From: Dehalococcoidia bacterium
GTDB lineage: Bacteria > Chloroflexota > Dehalococcoidia > Lucifugimonadales > UBA1123
Assembly (NCBI GenBank): GCA_021295915.1
Contig: JAGWBK010000001.1
Span: 75,644 to 139,643, forward strand
Reading direction: 5' to 3'
DNA: 64,000 bases
Shown: positions 35,053-43,307 of the stretch, piece after piece
How positions within the stretch are numbered: the stretch's first letter is position 1
Layout of the letters: each line of letters opens with the position of its first letter
Program-made: the position numbers and the translations under genes
Notes under the pieces: generated by a model
What the model was told of the DNA's origin: nothing
Database searches by the model: none
Seen by the model: only the letters and a program-made list of their open reading frames with translations

Positions 35053-35703
35053 ATGGCAACAGCATCCGGGGGACGGAGTTCTAGTACGAGGCTAACGCCT
35101 ACTCAGGCACGCCGTGCAAGACGCGCGCGCAGGCAGCGTCGGCGGCGAGTCTACATTTGGCTGGGAGGCGTCGCGGTCGCGCTCGTGGCCTCTACACTGG
35201 TCCTGTCGATCATTCTGCCTGGACTTCCTCTAGGGGAGCTGTTCCAGGGAGGAACGCCTGATGGACCGGGGGTCCGAATGGCAGACCAGGGGGCTACCCA
35301 CGTGAGTCCTGGGGAGGACCACCCTGAGTACAATTCGATACCACCTACTTCGGGCTGGCACTATGACCTTCCGCTGGCACCGGCACGTTGGGGAATCTAC
35401 GATGAACCAATCGAGCCTGAAGTGCTTCTCCACAACCTGGAGCACGGGTACATAAACGTTCACTACAACTGCCCCGACGGATGCCCTGAACTTGTTGGCC
35501 AGCTAACCGGGCTTGTACAGGAAGGCATCGATCGCGGCGGCAAGCTAATTATGAGTCCGTACCCCGATATGGAGAGTCGGATTTCCATAACTGCGTGGAC
35601 GTTCCTGGACCAGTTTGATGAATTTGACGAAGACAGGATTCGGGAATTCGTCAACGCGCACGAAAGTTCGCCCAACGCTCCTGAGTACCGGCTGCCTCGG
35701 TAG
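35053..35703 (+). CDS. DUF3105 membrane-anchored protein
   Basis: A 216-residue protein with an Arg-rich cytoplasmic start (RRARRARRQRRRR) and one membrane helix at about residues 34-56 (VYIWLGGVAVALVASTLVL). An outside DUF3105 domain follows, with the family marks SIPPTSGWHY, LLHNLEHGYINVHYNCP and MSPYPDME. The paired Cys in NCPDGCPE and the conserved His residues suggest metal or redox binding, but the function is unknown. It lies between purC and purS, 30 bp and 4 bp away, so it is probably transcribed with the purine genes. Confidence 0.87.
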   Translation: MATASGGRSSSTRLTPTQARRARRARRQRRRRVYIWLGGVAVALVASTLVLSIILPGLPLGELFQGGTPDGPGVRMADQGATHVSPGEDHPEYNSIPPTSGWHYDLPLAPARWGIYDEPIEPEVLLHNLEHGYINVHYNCPDGCPELVGQLTGLVQEGIDRGGKLIMSPYPDMESRISITAWTFLDQFDEFDEDRIREFVNAHESSPNAPEYRLPR

Positions 35704-35707
35704 CTCG

Positions 35708-35962
35708 ATGTTTCTGGCGAAGATCTACGTCACTCTCAAGCCCGGTGTAAACGACCCTCAGGGACTCACCATCAGAGGCGGTCTGCACCAGTTGGGATTC
35801 GACTCGGTCGCCGACGTGCGGGCCGGCAAGTACATGGAGGTCAGGCTCGATGAGCAGGACCGCGCGGAAGCCGGCCTCCGAGTTACGGAGATGTGCGACC
35901 AACTCCTCGCGAATCCCATCATCGAGGAATTCAGGTTCGAGCTGGAAGCCGCCGAGGACTAG
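35708..35962 (+). CDS. purS: FGAM synthase subunit PurS
   Basis: An 84-residue small subunit that bridges PurL and PurQ in the three-part FGAM synthase. The family pattern is clear: KIYVTLKPGVNDPQGLTIRG, LGFDSVADVRAGKYMEV, and LLANPIIEEFRFE at the end. The start ATG at 35708 is 4 bp after the DUF3105 stop; the open frame further upstream overlaps that gene and is not used. Unlike most genomes, purQ and purL do not follow: the next gene is the convergent hisB. Confidence 0.92.
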   Translation: MFLAKIYVTLKPGVNDPQGLTIRGGLHQLGFDSVADVRAGKYMEVRLDEQDRAEAGLRVTEMCDQLLANPIIEEFRFELEAAED

Positions 35963-35988
35963 TCTCCCTGCAAGTCTGCAAGCACGCC

Positions 35989-36594
35989 CTACGAAGAAAT
36001 AGTCCCCTTGGTGCTGGGCACCTGTCCTGCATGGCGGGGATCGAGTTCCAGGGCGGTTCTGAGCGACCTGGCCAGGCTCTTGAAGATGGCCTCGGCTTTG
36101 TGGTGGTTGTTGACCCCGGAGACGATCCTGACGTGCAGGTTGAACCGCCCTTCTCTCGCAAGAGACTCCAGGAAGTGCCTTATGAGGTCTCCTGAAAGAC
36201 CACCCATGTCGCTGTCACCGATTTCGGCATCGATAACCGAGTAGCCGCGACCTCCGAAGTCGACCGCAGTGAAAGCCAGCGTCTCGTCCAGAGGCATGAA
36301 CGTGTGGGCAGCCCGCCTGATTCCGGCACCCTCTCCTACAGCATCGGCGAGGGCCCTGCCGAGAACGATTCCGACGTCTTCAACGAGGTGGTGGAGCCCG
36401 ACTTCGGTATCACCGTCGGCGGACACGGTAAGGTCGATTAGCCCGTGCCTCGAAAGCTGAGCCAGAAGATGCTCGAACATGCCGTTTGGCACATGTAACT
36501 GGTAATCGCCTGCCCCGTCGATGTTCAATTCAATGGAGATCTGAGTCTCCGCAGTGTCCCTACTTAGTTGCCCGACACGATCTCCAGACGTCAC
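35989..36594 (-). CDS. hisB: Imidazoleglycerol-phosphate dehydratase
   Basis: A 201-residue manganese enzyme for the sixth step of histidine synthesis, in the monofunctional form. Metal-binding motifs are GMFEHLLAQLSRHG, VGLHHLVEDVGI and SGVNNHHKAEAIFK, and GGRGYSV and FFESLA-type sequence (RHFLESLAREG) are also seen. Its start overlaps the hisC stop by 4 bp. It ends the leftward histidine operon, 26 bp from the convergent purS end. Confidence 0.96.
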   Translation of the reverse strand: MTSGDRVGQLSRDTAETQISIELNIDGAGDYQLHVPNGMFEHLLAQLSRHGLIDLTVSADGDTEVGLHHLVEDVGIVLGRALADAVGEGAGIRRAAHTFMPLDETLAFTAVDFGGRGYSVIDAEIGDSDMGGLSGDLIRHFLESLAREGRFNLHVRIVSGVNNHHKAEAIFKSLARSLRTALELDPRHAGQVPSTKGTISS

Positions 36595-37685
36595 TGGGAA
36601 GTCTCCCGGACGGCGTTCAGGAAGGCCGTGTTCTCATCGGGGGTACCAATTGCCACCCTGAAGCAGTCGGTCAGTCTGTCGGACCCGAAGTTGCGCACGA
36701 AGATGCCCTTGTCAGCCAGTTGGCTGACCATGTCCCCGGCTTTCTCTGGTCCGTCAAGCTGACAGAGTATGTAATTGCCCTGTGAGGGCCACGGCTTGAC
36801 CCCATCGATTTCTTCGAGTGCACTGAACATCTCTTCGCGGTCGTCCACTATCGACTTAACATTGCCCAACAGGTACTCACTGTCTTCAAGCGAGGCTAGA
36901 GCGGCTGCTTCAGCAGCTACGTTCACGTTGTATGGCGACTTGATGTCGATAATGTGATTCACAAGGGCATCGTCCATGATGCCGTAGCCGATGCGCAGGC
37001 CAGCCAGACCAGCCCACTTGCTCATCGTGCGTAGCACGACGAGGTTATCGTACTCCTGGATTAGATCTGCCGCCGTTTCTCCGCTGAACTCATAGTATGC
37101 CTCGTCGACTACTACTACGAGTCCCGTGTCCAGCAGCGCCCTTACCTGCGCTTCCGATGCCATGTTGCCCGTGGGATTGTTCGGCGAGCTTATGAATATG
37201 ATCTTAGTGGTGTCGTCGATAGCGTCCCGTACGGCCTGTAGATCGATCTCGAAAAGCTCGTCTCTCTGGATCAACCTCAGTTCACCACCAGCAACCCTCG
37301 CACAGAATGCGTACATGGCAAATGTCGGCTCGCAGTCCAGAATGACGTCACCGGGCTCGATGAACAACCTGAACAGTAGGTCGATCAGCTCGTCGCTGCC
37401 TGCGCCAGCGATAATGTTCGCTTCATCAAATCCTGTGTAATCTGAGAGAGCCGCTCGCAGCCTGCGCTGGAAGGGATCAGGGTAAATGTGAAGATCAGCG
37501 TTGTAGACCGCCTCGGCAGCTTTTGGAGACGGGCCATATGGGTTTTCGTTCCCGTTCAACTTGACGATTGACTCCGGTGATATTCCTGCGCGCTCCGCCA
37601 GGACCTCGGGCGGATCTACGGGTTGGTAGGTCTGGACGGAAGTCAGGTGGGACCTGATCAACCCTTCTATTTTCTTTCCTGGCAC
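36591..37685 (-). CDS. hisC: Histidinol-phosphate aminotransferase
   Basis: A 364-residue class I PLP aminotransferase for the seventh step of histidine synthesis. Visible are KLNGNENPYGPSP near the start, GAGSDELIDLL and SSPNNPTGN. The PLP region is DEAYYEFSGE, with the lysine in TMSKWAGLAGLRIGYG. Two GTG codons could start the protein. I chose 37685 because GAGGAG lies 7 nt upstream; the GTG at 37709 would add 8 residues without an SD. It is followed by hisB with a 4-bp overlap and preceded by hisD. Confidence 0.94.
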   Translation of the reverse strand: MPGKKIEGLIRSHLTSVQTYQPVDPPEVLAERAGISPESIVKLNGNENPYGPSPKAAEAVYNADLHIYPDPFQRRLRAALSDYTGFDEANIIAGAGSDELIDLLFRLFIEPGDVILDCEPTFAMYAFCARVAGGELRLIQRDELFEIDLQAVRDAIDDTTKIIFISSPNNPTGNMASEAQVRALLDTGLVVVVDEAYYEFSGETAADLIQEYDNLVVLRTMSKWAGLAGLRIGYGIMDDALVNHIIDIKSPYNVNVAAEAAALASLEDSEYLLGNVKSIVDDREEMFSALEEIDGVKPWPSQGNYILCQLDGPEKAGDMVSQLADKGIFVRNFGSDRLTDCFRVAIGTPDENTAFLNAVRETSQ

Positions 37686-37715
37686 TGCTGTCTCCTCTCG
37701 ACTCTCCACTGTTTC

Positions 37716-39038
37716 TTATCTGAGTTCACGTCTGATTTCAGCGGCCTCTGCGTGCGCAGTGAGCCCTTCGGCCCGAGCCATGACTGCAGCCGCGTCAGAT
37801 AAGGCGATTGATTCCTCGTCGTCCAGTGCAATTATCGGCGTAGTCTTCAGGAATGTGTGCACTCCGATGCCAGAGTTGAACCTCGCAGTGCCGGACGTAG
37901 GCATCACGTGACTGGGTCCGGCAACGTAGTCGCCAAGTACTTCATGTGAGAAGTCTCCAATGAACAGCGCACCCGCGTTCCTGACAGCTCCCACCCACTT
38001 CCAGGGCTCCTCAACGCTCAGGCACATGTGCTCGGGCGCGAACCAGTTCGCAACTTCCAAGGCGTCCGCCAGGTCAGGGATTACGGCAATGCAACCCTGC
38101 CCTTCTACCGAAGCGCGGGCTACTGAACCGCGTTCCAGTCGTTCGAGCCTGGAATCCACTTCCCGGCTTACGTCATCAGCAAAAGCCTCCGACGTGCATA
38201 GGAGAACTGGACGTGCCATCGGATCGTGCTCCGCCTGCGCAAGCAGATCGGCCGCGCATAGGGTCGGGTTGGCCGTGTGGTCAGCCAATATAAGCGTCTC
38301 TGTCGGACCGTACAGTCCATCGATTCCAACGTCGCCGTAAACGAGCTTCTTGGCAAGGGTGACAAACACGTTCCCCGGTCCACATACCATGTCAACAGAC
38401 GGCACTGTCTCGGTCCCGTACGCCATCGCTGCTACTGCCTGCGCGCCTCCAATTGTGAAGACCCTGTCGACTCCAGCGATCCTGGCTGCCGCCAGTACAG
38501 TTGGATCCGAAAGGCCGTTCCGGCTAGCCGGGGAGCACAGGATAATCTCACTCACACCGGCGACCCTCGCAGGGATGGCTGTCATGAGCACCGTCGAGGG
38601 CAGCGGGACGCTGCCGCCCGGTACATAGACACCGACCGACTCGCACGCCCTTGAAATACTGCCGTAACCGGCAGCGAAGTCCATCCAGTCACGCGGCTTT
38701 GAGGCTTCGTGAAAGCGTCTGACTCTCTCGGCGGCATGCGAAAAGGCTTCCAGTACCCGAGGGTCAACACAGTCGGATGCGGCGTCCAGATCGGTGGCGC
38801 TGACCTCAAGAGCTTCGTTGTCGGCGCCATCCAATGCGAGATTCAATGCGCGTACCGCATGATCCCCCTTACTTCGCACATCGTCGATGATCCTTGAAAC
38901 CGTGTCCAGAGGGGATAGTCGCTCGCCGAAGACGCGTTCAGTTGTGTCCAGGAATGAGTCGGGAACCGATGCGAGATCGAGACGGCGACCTACTGACAGC
39001 GCGTCCCGAGCAGCTTCTACACCGTGGACAACTTTCAC
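37716..39038 (-). CDS. hisD: Histidinol dehydrogenase
   Basis: A 440-residue zinc and NAD enzyme making histidine from histidinol in two steps. Family marks are GVYVPGGSVPLPSTVLM, GGAQAVAAMAYG and CGPGNVFVTLAKKLVYG. The stretch AEHDPMARPVLL is also present, with the catalytic Glu-His pair in FAPEHMCLSVEEP and DYVAGPSHVMPTSGTAR. The ATG overlaps the stop of the phospholipase C-like gene by 4 bp. Confidence 0.97.
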   Translation of the reverse strand: MKVVHGVEAARDALSVGRRLDLASVPDSFLDTTERVFGERLSPLDTVSRIIDDVRSKGDHAVRALNLALDGADNEALEVSATDLDAASDCVDPRVLEAFSHAAERVRRFHEASKPRDWMDFAAGYGSISRACESVGVYVPGGSVPLPSTVLMTAIPARVAGVSEIILCSPASRNGLSDPTVLAAARIAGVDRVFTIGGAQAVAAMAYGTETVPSVDMVCGPGNVFVTLAKKLVYGDVGIDGLYGPTETLILADHTANPTLCAADLLAQAEHDPMARPVLLCTSEAFADDVSREVDSRLERLERGSVARASVEGQGCIAVIPDLADALEVANWFAPEHMCLSVEEPWKWVGAVRNAGALFIGDFSHEVLGDYVAGPSHVMPTSGTARFNSGIGVHTFLKTTPIIALDDEESIALSDAAAVMARAEGLTAHAEAAEIRRELR

Positions 39039-39781
39039 GACAGGTAGCTCCTGAGTCCGTCGGTCAACGTGTCGACGGCTTCAGCAGTGAACTCATCCAC
39101 GCGTGACCTGGGAACCGAGTCATAGAGGGTATTCAGCCATCCATCAACCGAATCGAGGAAGGCATCCGCATGTTCGTATGCCGGGTGCTCCTCATTTCCG
39201 GCCGCTATCCGGCGTGCCATGAAACGAAGCCGATCCCACGAGAATCCGCCGTCAACGACCCTGTAGACCCACTCCTCCCACTGCTGGAGGTCTTCCGGGG
39301 GGAGAAATCTCACGTTGACGTTCGCCAATTCGACTTCCGCACCAGCAATCGCCTCTCTGGCATCGTCCCAGACACGCCGGTCGAAATCGAGCTGGAGGGC
39401 CCGATCCAACACCTTCGCCAGCTCCACATCTTCAAAGACCCCGTCCACGCCAAAATAGGGCCTGAACATACGAACTATGTAGGACTCGTCCGCCAACAGA
39501 TGAGTGATGTAACCAGCCATGAATGCACGTGTGGGACCGTCATGCTCTGCGGCATTCATTAGCTCGGGATATGCGGCGAACATCGTCTCGACGCCCGTGC
39601 CAATTGTCTCGAAGTCCAATTCCACAAAGTGGTACTCAGATCGAGCCCTCTTGGTCAGCGCCCTGATGTCAGGTGCCGTTGCTCCAAGGCAGAAGTATCC
39701 CCAGAACGCCTCGATGTCAGGATGTTTGATCTGTGATGCTGCCGAGGAGGCAAGCTGGATGTGAGCCGGGAGGTTGGGCAT
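39035..39781 (-). CDS. Zinc-dependent phospholipase C-like protein
   Basis: A 248-residue helical protein resembling the zinc-dependent phospholipase C (PF00882-type) family. Likely zinc ligands are in MPNLPAHIQLAS, CLGATAPDIRAL, SEYHFVELD and FMAGYITHLLADESY, spaced as in that family. There is no signal peptide, unlike secreted phospholipases, so it may act inside the cell on another phosphoester. It is embedded in the his operon: it overlaps hisD by 4 bp and sits 1 bp from hisG. This is tight enough for translational coupling. A histidine-related role is speculation. Confidence 0.78.
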   Translation of the reverse strand: MPNLPAHIQLASSAASQIKHPDIEAFWGYFCLGATAPDIRALTKRARSEYHFVELDFETIGTGVETMFAAYPELMNAAEHDGPTRAFMAGYITHLLADESYIVRMFRPYFGVDGVFEDVELAKVLDRALQLDFDRRVWDDAREAIAGAEVELANVNVRFLPPEDLQQWEEWVYRVVDGGFSWDRLRFMARRIAAGNEEHPAYEHADAFLDSVDGWLNTLYDSVPRSRVDEFTAEAVDTLTDGLRSYLS

Positions 39782-39782
39782 G

Positions 39783-40784
39783 CTACACGGCTTGAACGAG
39801 TCTCGAATATGAGGTCGACTCAGACTGAAACACGTAGCTTGGTTTATCCACTGTTACGCTGGTGCCGCCTATCTCACGGATCGTGTCGACCGCGGAGAGG
39901 AGCCGGCTCTCTTCGATGATTACAGTGACGGCAAACCATCCAGTGCCATCAGGGGCATACACCTTCGAGATCGTGGGGCCCTGAAGTCCTGAGATATCAG
40001 AATGGCGCAGGACGTACTCGGCCACTTCCTCGGCCGTCTCGCCCTTCATGTTGGCGGTAATCCTAACGACAGTTCTTGCTCCCAGGTTAGCCTCCATCAT
40101 CTCCAACAGGAGCCGGGCAGCTGCAAGCTGCGCGGTGTCACGGACGGGGTCCATCTTCCTGGAAATGACACAGGCGTCAGATGATATCGCAGTCCCGCCT
40201 TCTATCTGTTTCAGGCGGTTTTCCCGGATAGTCGAGCCGGTCTCGGTAATGTCGCCAATGATATCGGCAAAACCCATGGCGGGAGCAGCCTCCAGGGTAC
40301 CGCTGGACTGGACCAGGCTGAAGTAGTTAACCCCGTGGGCCAGAAGGTGCCGCTGTATCAGTCGAGGGTATTTTGTTGCGACCCTCAGGTCCTGGCCCAT
40401 GTCCCGAAACTCTTCTGAAACTTCAGCCAGGTCGGACATCGACGTTACATCTACCCAGGCATCAGGTACGGCCATGACCAGATTGCTTCTACCGAAGCCA
40501 AGTCCGTCAACGACTACCCTGCTGTCCCCGTCCTCTCTTCGCGTCTCGAGGAACTGGTCTTTACCTACTATTCCGAGGTCTACGGCACCATCATCGACCT
40601 TTGCAGTTATATCTGAGCCACGCTGGAACATAACCGTGACCCCTGGAACAGATCTCACCTCGGCGATGTAACGGCGACTGTTAGCCCTCGAAACGGAAAG
40701 CCCGCACGCACGCATGAACGACATGCAAGGATCGTGCAATGCTCCACTACTTGGCAGGCCCAATCTGAGCGTTGCACTACTCAC
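39783..40784 (-). CDS. hisG: ATP phosphoribosyltransferase, long form
   Basis: A 333-residue enzyme for the first committed step of histidine synthesis. The catalytic part has LRLGLPSSGALHD, FQRGSDITAKVDDGAVDLGI, TKYPRLIQRHL and the PRPP loop SSGTLEAAPAMGFADIIGDI. The last 75 residues (GETAEEVAEYVLRH to VDKPSYVFQ) form the HisG_C regulatory domain of the long form. I place the start at GTG 40784, with GGGAG 7 nt upstream and a 4-bp overlap with hisZ. The earlier ATG at 40853 lies inside hisZ. Long HisG normally works without HisZ, yet a HisZ-like gene is coupled to it here. Confidence 0.94.
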   Translation of the reverse strand: MSSATLRLGLPSSGALHDPCMSFMRACGLSVSRANSRRYIAEVRSVPGVTVMFQRGSDITAKVDDGAVDLGIVGKDQFLETRREDGDSRVVVDGLGFGRSNLVMAVPDAWVDVTSMSDLAEVSEEFRDMGQDLRVATKYPRLIQRHLLAHGVNYFSLVQSSGTLEAAPAMGFADIIGDITETGSTIRENRLKQIEGGTAISSDACVISRKMDPVRDTAQLAAARLLLEMMEANLGARTVVRITANMKGETAEEVAEYVLRHSDISGLQGPTISKVYAPDGTGWFAVTVIIEESRLLSAVDTIREIGGTSVTVDKPSYVFQSESTSYSRLVQAV

Positions 40785-41980
40785 GCCGAAGCTCCCACGG
40801 ACCCTGCCTGGGCAACCAGCACCAGTTCGTCCAGATTCAGCGCGAACCCGCACGCCGGAGTGTTCGGGCCGCCGAATGCTCTAACGAGGTCATCGTACCT
40901 GCCGCCGCCGCCGAGCGATGCCTCCACTCCATCGACCTTCGACGTGTACTCGAACACGATCCCCGTGTAGTAGGCCCTCCCTCTTACAAACGAGAGGTCC
41001 AATTCGACTGTTACATCATCCCCTATTCGTGAGACGGAACCGAACGCCGAACTCAGTTCGTCCACAGCCGACAGAGATGCCCCACTTGACTCCATCACCG
41101 CTGCAATCGATTCAAGGGGGTCGGAGACAGTAGTGGGCGAATTCAAAAGGGCCGAGACATTGGTCAATGCTGACCTGAAGTCGGACTCGGGAACGGCTTT
41201 TCGCATCCTGTTGGCGAGTCTCACCATTATCTGTTCCCGGCTTCTCCTGCCCGTGGGTCCGGGCAGCGAACGACCCAATGCCTCTAAGGCCGGAATTGCG
41301 TCGTCCCTTGCCGGCAGGTCAAGGTGCTCAGAGTCAGAACGAAACACCAGACCTGCAGCAGCGGCCTGGTCTGTAAGCCTCTCAATGCCAGCCTCGCCAT
41401 CCTCAATTGCATCCAAATTGGCAAGGATGAACATCTGGAGCGGCTCAGCAAGGCCCTGGGACCTCACGAGCTCTCTCACCAGACCAATGTGGCCCAGTCT
41501 GACCGAGTAATTCGAGATCCCGGATTCGTGCAGGCACTGCGCAGCGCTTTCGAGGATTTCTGAGTCTCCCACGTGGGCCGGTGTCCCAATTAACTCTGCT
41601 CCGCACTGCGTGAACTGGCGATTACGCCCTCCCCGTGCCCCTCCATACCTGAAGACAGGCCCTACGTACTGGAACTTGTGGTTGCCCGGCTCATGACCGA
41701 TGTTCTCGACGAACCATCGGATCACCGAAGGAGTAAACTCCGGACGGAGACTGACGGCTATGCCGCCCGGGTCAGAAAAGGTGTACAGGCTTTCCGCGAT
41801 CTCTCCCCCAGACTTTCGTACGAACAGGTCCGTCTGCTCGAGGAGCGGTGTGTCGAGGGGCAGGAAGCTGTGGTCGTTCAGCACCGAGAAGATGCCATCT
41901 GCTATGCGCCGGTTCACTTCGTAGTTCTGCGGTCCATGGTCCCGCATTCGACGCAGCTTGGCGATCTGGTTGTTCTCCAC
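40781..41980 (-). CDS. hisZ: HisZ-like histidyl-tRNA synthetase paralogue
   Basis: A 399-residue class II aminoacyl-tRNA synthetase-like protein. Motif 1/2 regions are FLPLDTPLLEQTDLF, VSLRPEFTPSVIRW and FRYGGARGGRNRQFTQCGAELIG, shortened here at the conserved FTQCGAE. The His-binding region is VRGRAYYTGIVFEYT, and it closes with SLGGGGRYDDLV. The anticodon-binding C-terminal domain of true HisRS is absent, and it opens the his operon, so HisZ (regulatory subunit of HisG) is the best call. A HisRS-derived enzyme of other function is possible. Confidence 0.85.
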   Translation of the reverse strand: MENNQIAKLRRMRDHGPQNYEVNRRIADGIFSVLNDHSFLPLDTPLLEQTDLFVRKSGGEIAESLYTFSDPGGIAVSLRPEFTPSVIRWFVENIGHEPGNHKFQYVGPVFRYGGARGGRNRQFTQCGAELIGTPAHVGDSEILESAAQCLHESGISNYSVRLGHIGLVRELVRSQGLAEPLQMFILANLDAIEDGEAGIERLTDQAAAAGLVFRSDSEHLDLPARDDAIPALEALGRSLPGPTGRRSREQIMVRLANRMRKAVPESDFRSALTNVSALLNSPTTVSDPLESIAAVMESSGASLSAVDELSSAFGSVSRIGDDVTVELDLSFVRGRAYYTGIVFEYTSKVDGVEASLGGGGRYDDLVRAFGGPNTPACGFALNLDELVLVAQAGSVGASA

Positions 41981-42233
41981 TGGGGAGCCCCTCCTGTCGG
42001 CTGAATTCTACATCAGCGCCAGAGACCCATTCAATCATGGTGCTGCATTGACGACATACTTTCGCCACTAGATAATCAGGGAGCTTACCCACTCATAGAC
42101 CAGATCCCATACACGGTAATATCGTGCTCTTGACGCCTTTCCAGAGACCCCTATCAGACACCACATGGATCGCTAAGCTTAACTCAGCTTGGCGCCTACC
42201 GTTGGGCATACGAGACCCAGAGCTTAAGATATC

Positions 42234-43103
42234 GTGAGCCGCGGAGATTCCGAGCGCAGAGTCGCGATCGTCGTCGACAGCGCCGCAACCGTCCCAGATG
42301 GCTTTCTGAGTGACCCTCTCACCTTCTCGGTGCCGATGCTAATTCACGTTGGCGACAGGACATACCGGGACGGAGTGGACCTCGACGCGTCTGACTTCTA
42401 TGAGATGCAGCGACAGTATGTGGGGCGGACGAGTACATCTGCGCCAACTCCCGGGGACTTCCTAGCTGCTTTTGGAGAGGCTGGTGAGGTAGCCGATTCC
42501 ATACTGTGCATCACTGTTTCCAAGAGCTTCAGTTCAAGCCTGGACTCGGCTGAGGCTGCCAGTCGCCAATTCCGGGCCCACAGGCCGGGATTCGATCTGC
42601 GAGTTATAGACTCGCTTACCGCTGTCGGCGCGCAGGGCCTGATCGCATGGCAGTCACTGAAGACCGCTGAAACCGGCGCTGGTCTGGATGACGTTTACAA
42701 TGCGGCATCCGATATCCGACAGCGAGTTCGTCTGCTGGCATACGTGGACACCCTGTACTACCTGTGGAAAGGAGGCCGAGTTCCGGGTCTGGCCCACCTG
42801 GCAACATCACTTCTGCAGCTCAAGCCGATCTTCGAGCTTGAGATGTCGAACATCACCCAGGTCGCACGGCCCAGGACAGCAGCTCACGCCGCATCCAAGG
42901 TGGTTACTCTTATGAAGGACAGAGTTTGCGAAGGCCCGCTTCATGCCATGGTCATGCACATACAGGCGCCTGAGCAGGCTGATTCACTATCGTCGCTGAT
43001 TGCTACTGAATTCGAGTGCTTTGAGCTGTTTGTGGCCGAATTTACGCCAGTGATGGGGGCACACATTGGCCCCGGAATGGTGGGCGTGGCGTTCTGGAGC
43101 TAA
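42234..43103 (+). CDS. DegV family fatty-acid-binding protein
   Basis: A 289-residue DegV/EDD-fold protein. Members bind fatty acids; FakB members hand them to a fatty acid kinase for phospholipid synthesis. Visible are VAIVVDSAATVPDGF, YRDGVDLDASDFYE, TSTSAPTPGDFLAAF, ITVSKSFSSSLDSA and YYLWKGGRVPGLAH. The start is a GTG at 42234 with no SD; a TAAGAT box lies almost directly upstream, so the message may be leaderless. No fakA is in the window. A small TAATGC-GCCT-GCATTA palindrome covers the stop codon. Confidence 0.9.
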   Translation: MSRGDSERRVAIVVDSAATVPDGFLSDPLTFSVPMLIHVGDRTYRDGVDLDASDFYEMQRQYVGRTSTSAPTPGDFLAAFGEAGEVADSILCITVSKSFSSSLDSAEAASRQFRAHRPGFDLRVIDSLTAVGAQGLIAWQSLKTAETGAGLDDVYNAASDIRQRVRLLAYVDTLYYLWKGGRVPGLAHLATSLLQLKPIFELEMSNITQVARPRTAAHAASKVVTLMKDRVCEGPLHAMVMHIQAPEQADSLSSLIATEFECFELFVAEFTPVMGAHIGPGMVGVAFWS

Positions 43104-43200
43104 TGCGCCTGCATTAAGGGGCGTGCGTAGCTGCGGGGTGAAGTGACGGAGACAGACCGTGGCTCACTTGGCCTGGTGCCGGGAGCGTGTAGAGGGGTGG

Positions 43201-43273
43201 CACGCCCGGCAGGATTCGAACCCGCGACACCTGGTTCCGAAGACCAGTGCTCTATCCACTGAGCTACGGGCGC
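43201..43273 (-). tRNA. tRNA-Arg(TCG)
   Basis: On the minus strand the acceptor is GCGCCCG/CGGGCGT (one G-U pair). The D-arm is AGCTCAGTGGATAGAGC, the anticodon arm CTGGT-CTTCGGA-ACCAG with anticodon TCG, and the T-arm is GCGGG-TTCGAAT-CCTGC. CCA is not encoded. Confidence 0.95.
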
Positions 43274-43307
43274 TTGAAGGGGACGCCTCGGACTGCTAAG
43301 TCCATAC

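Noticed and set aside
41981-42233. A histidine T-box leader before hisZ
   Set aside because: No AGGGTGGNACCGCG-like antiterminator and no terminator stem was found in the 253-bp gap.
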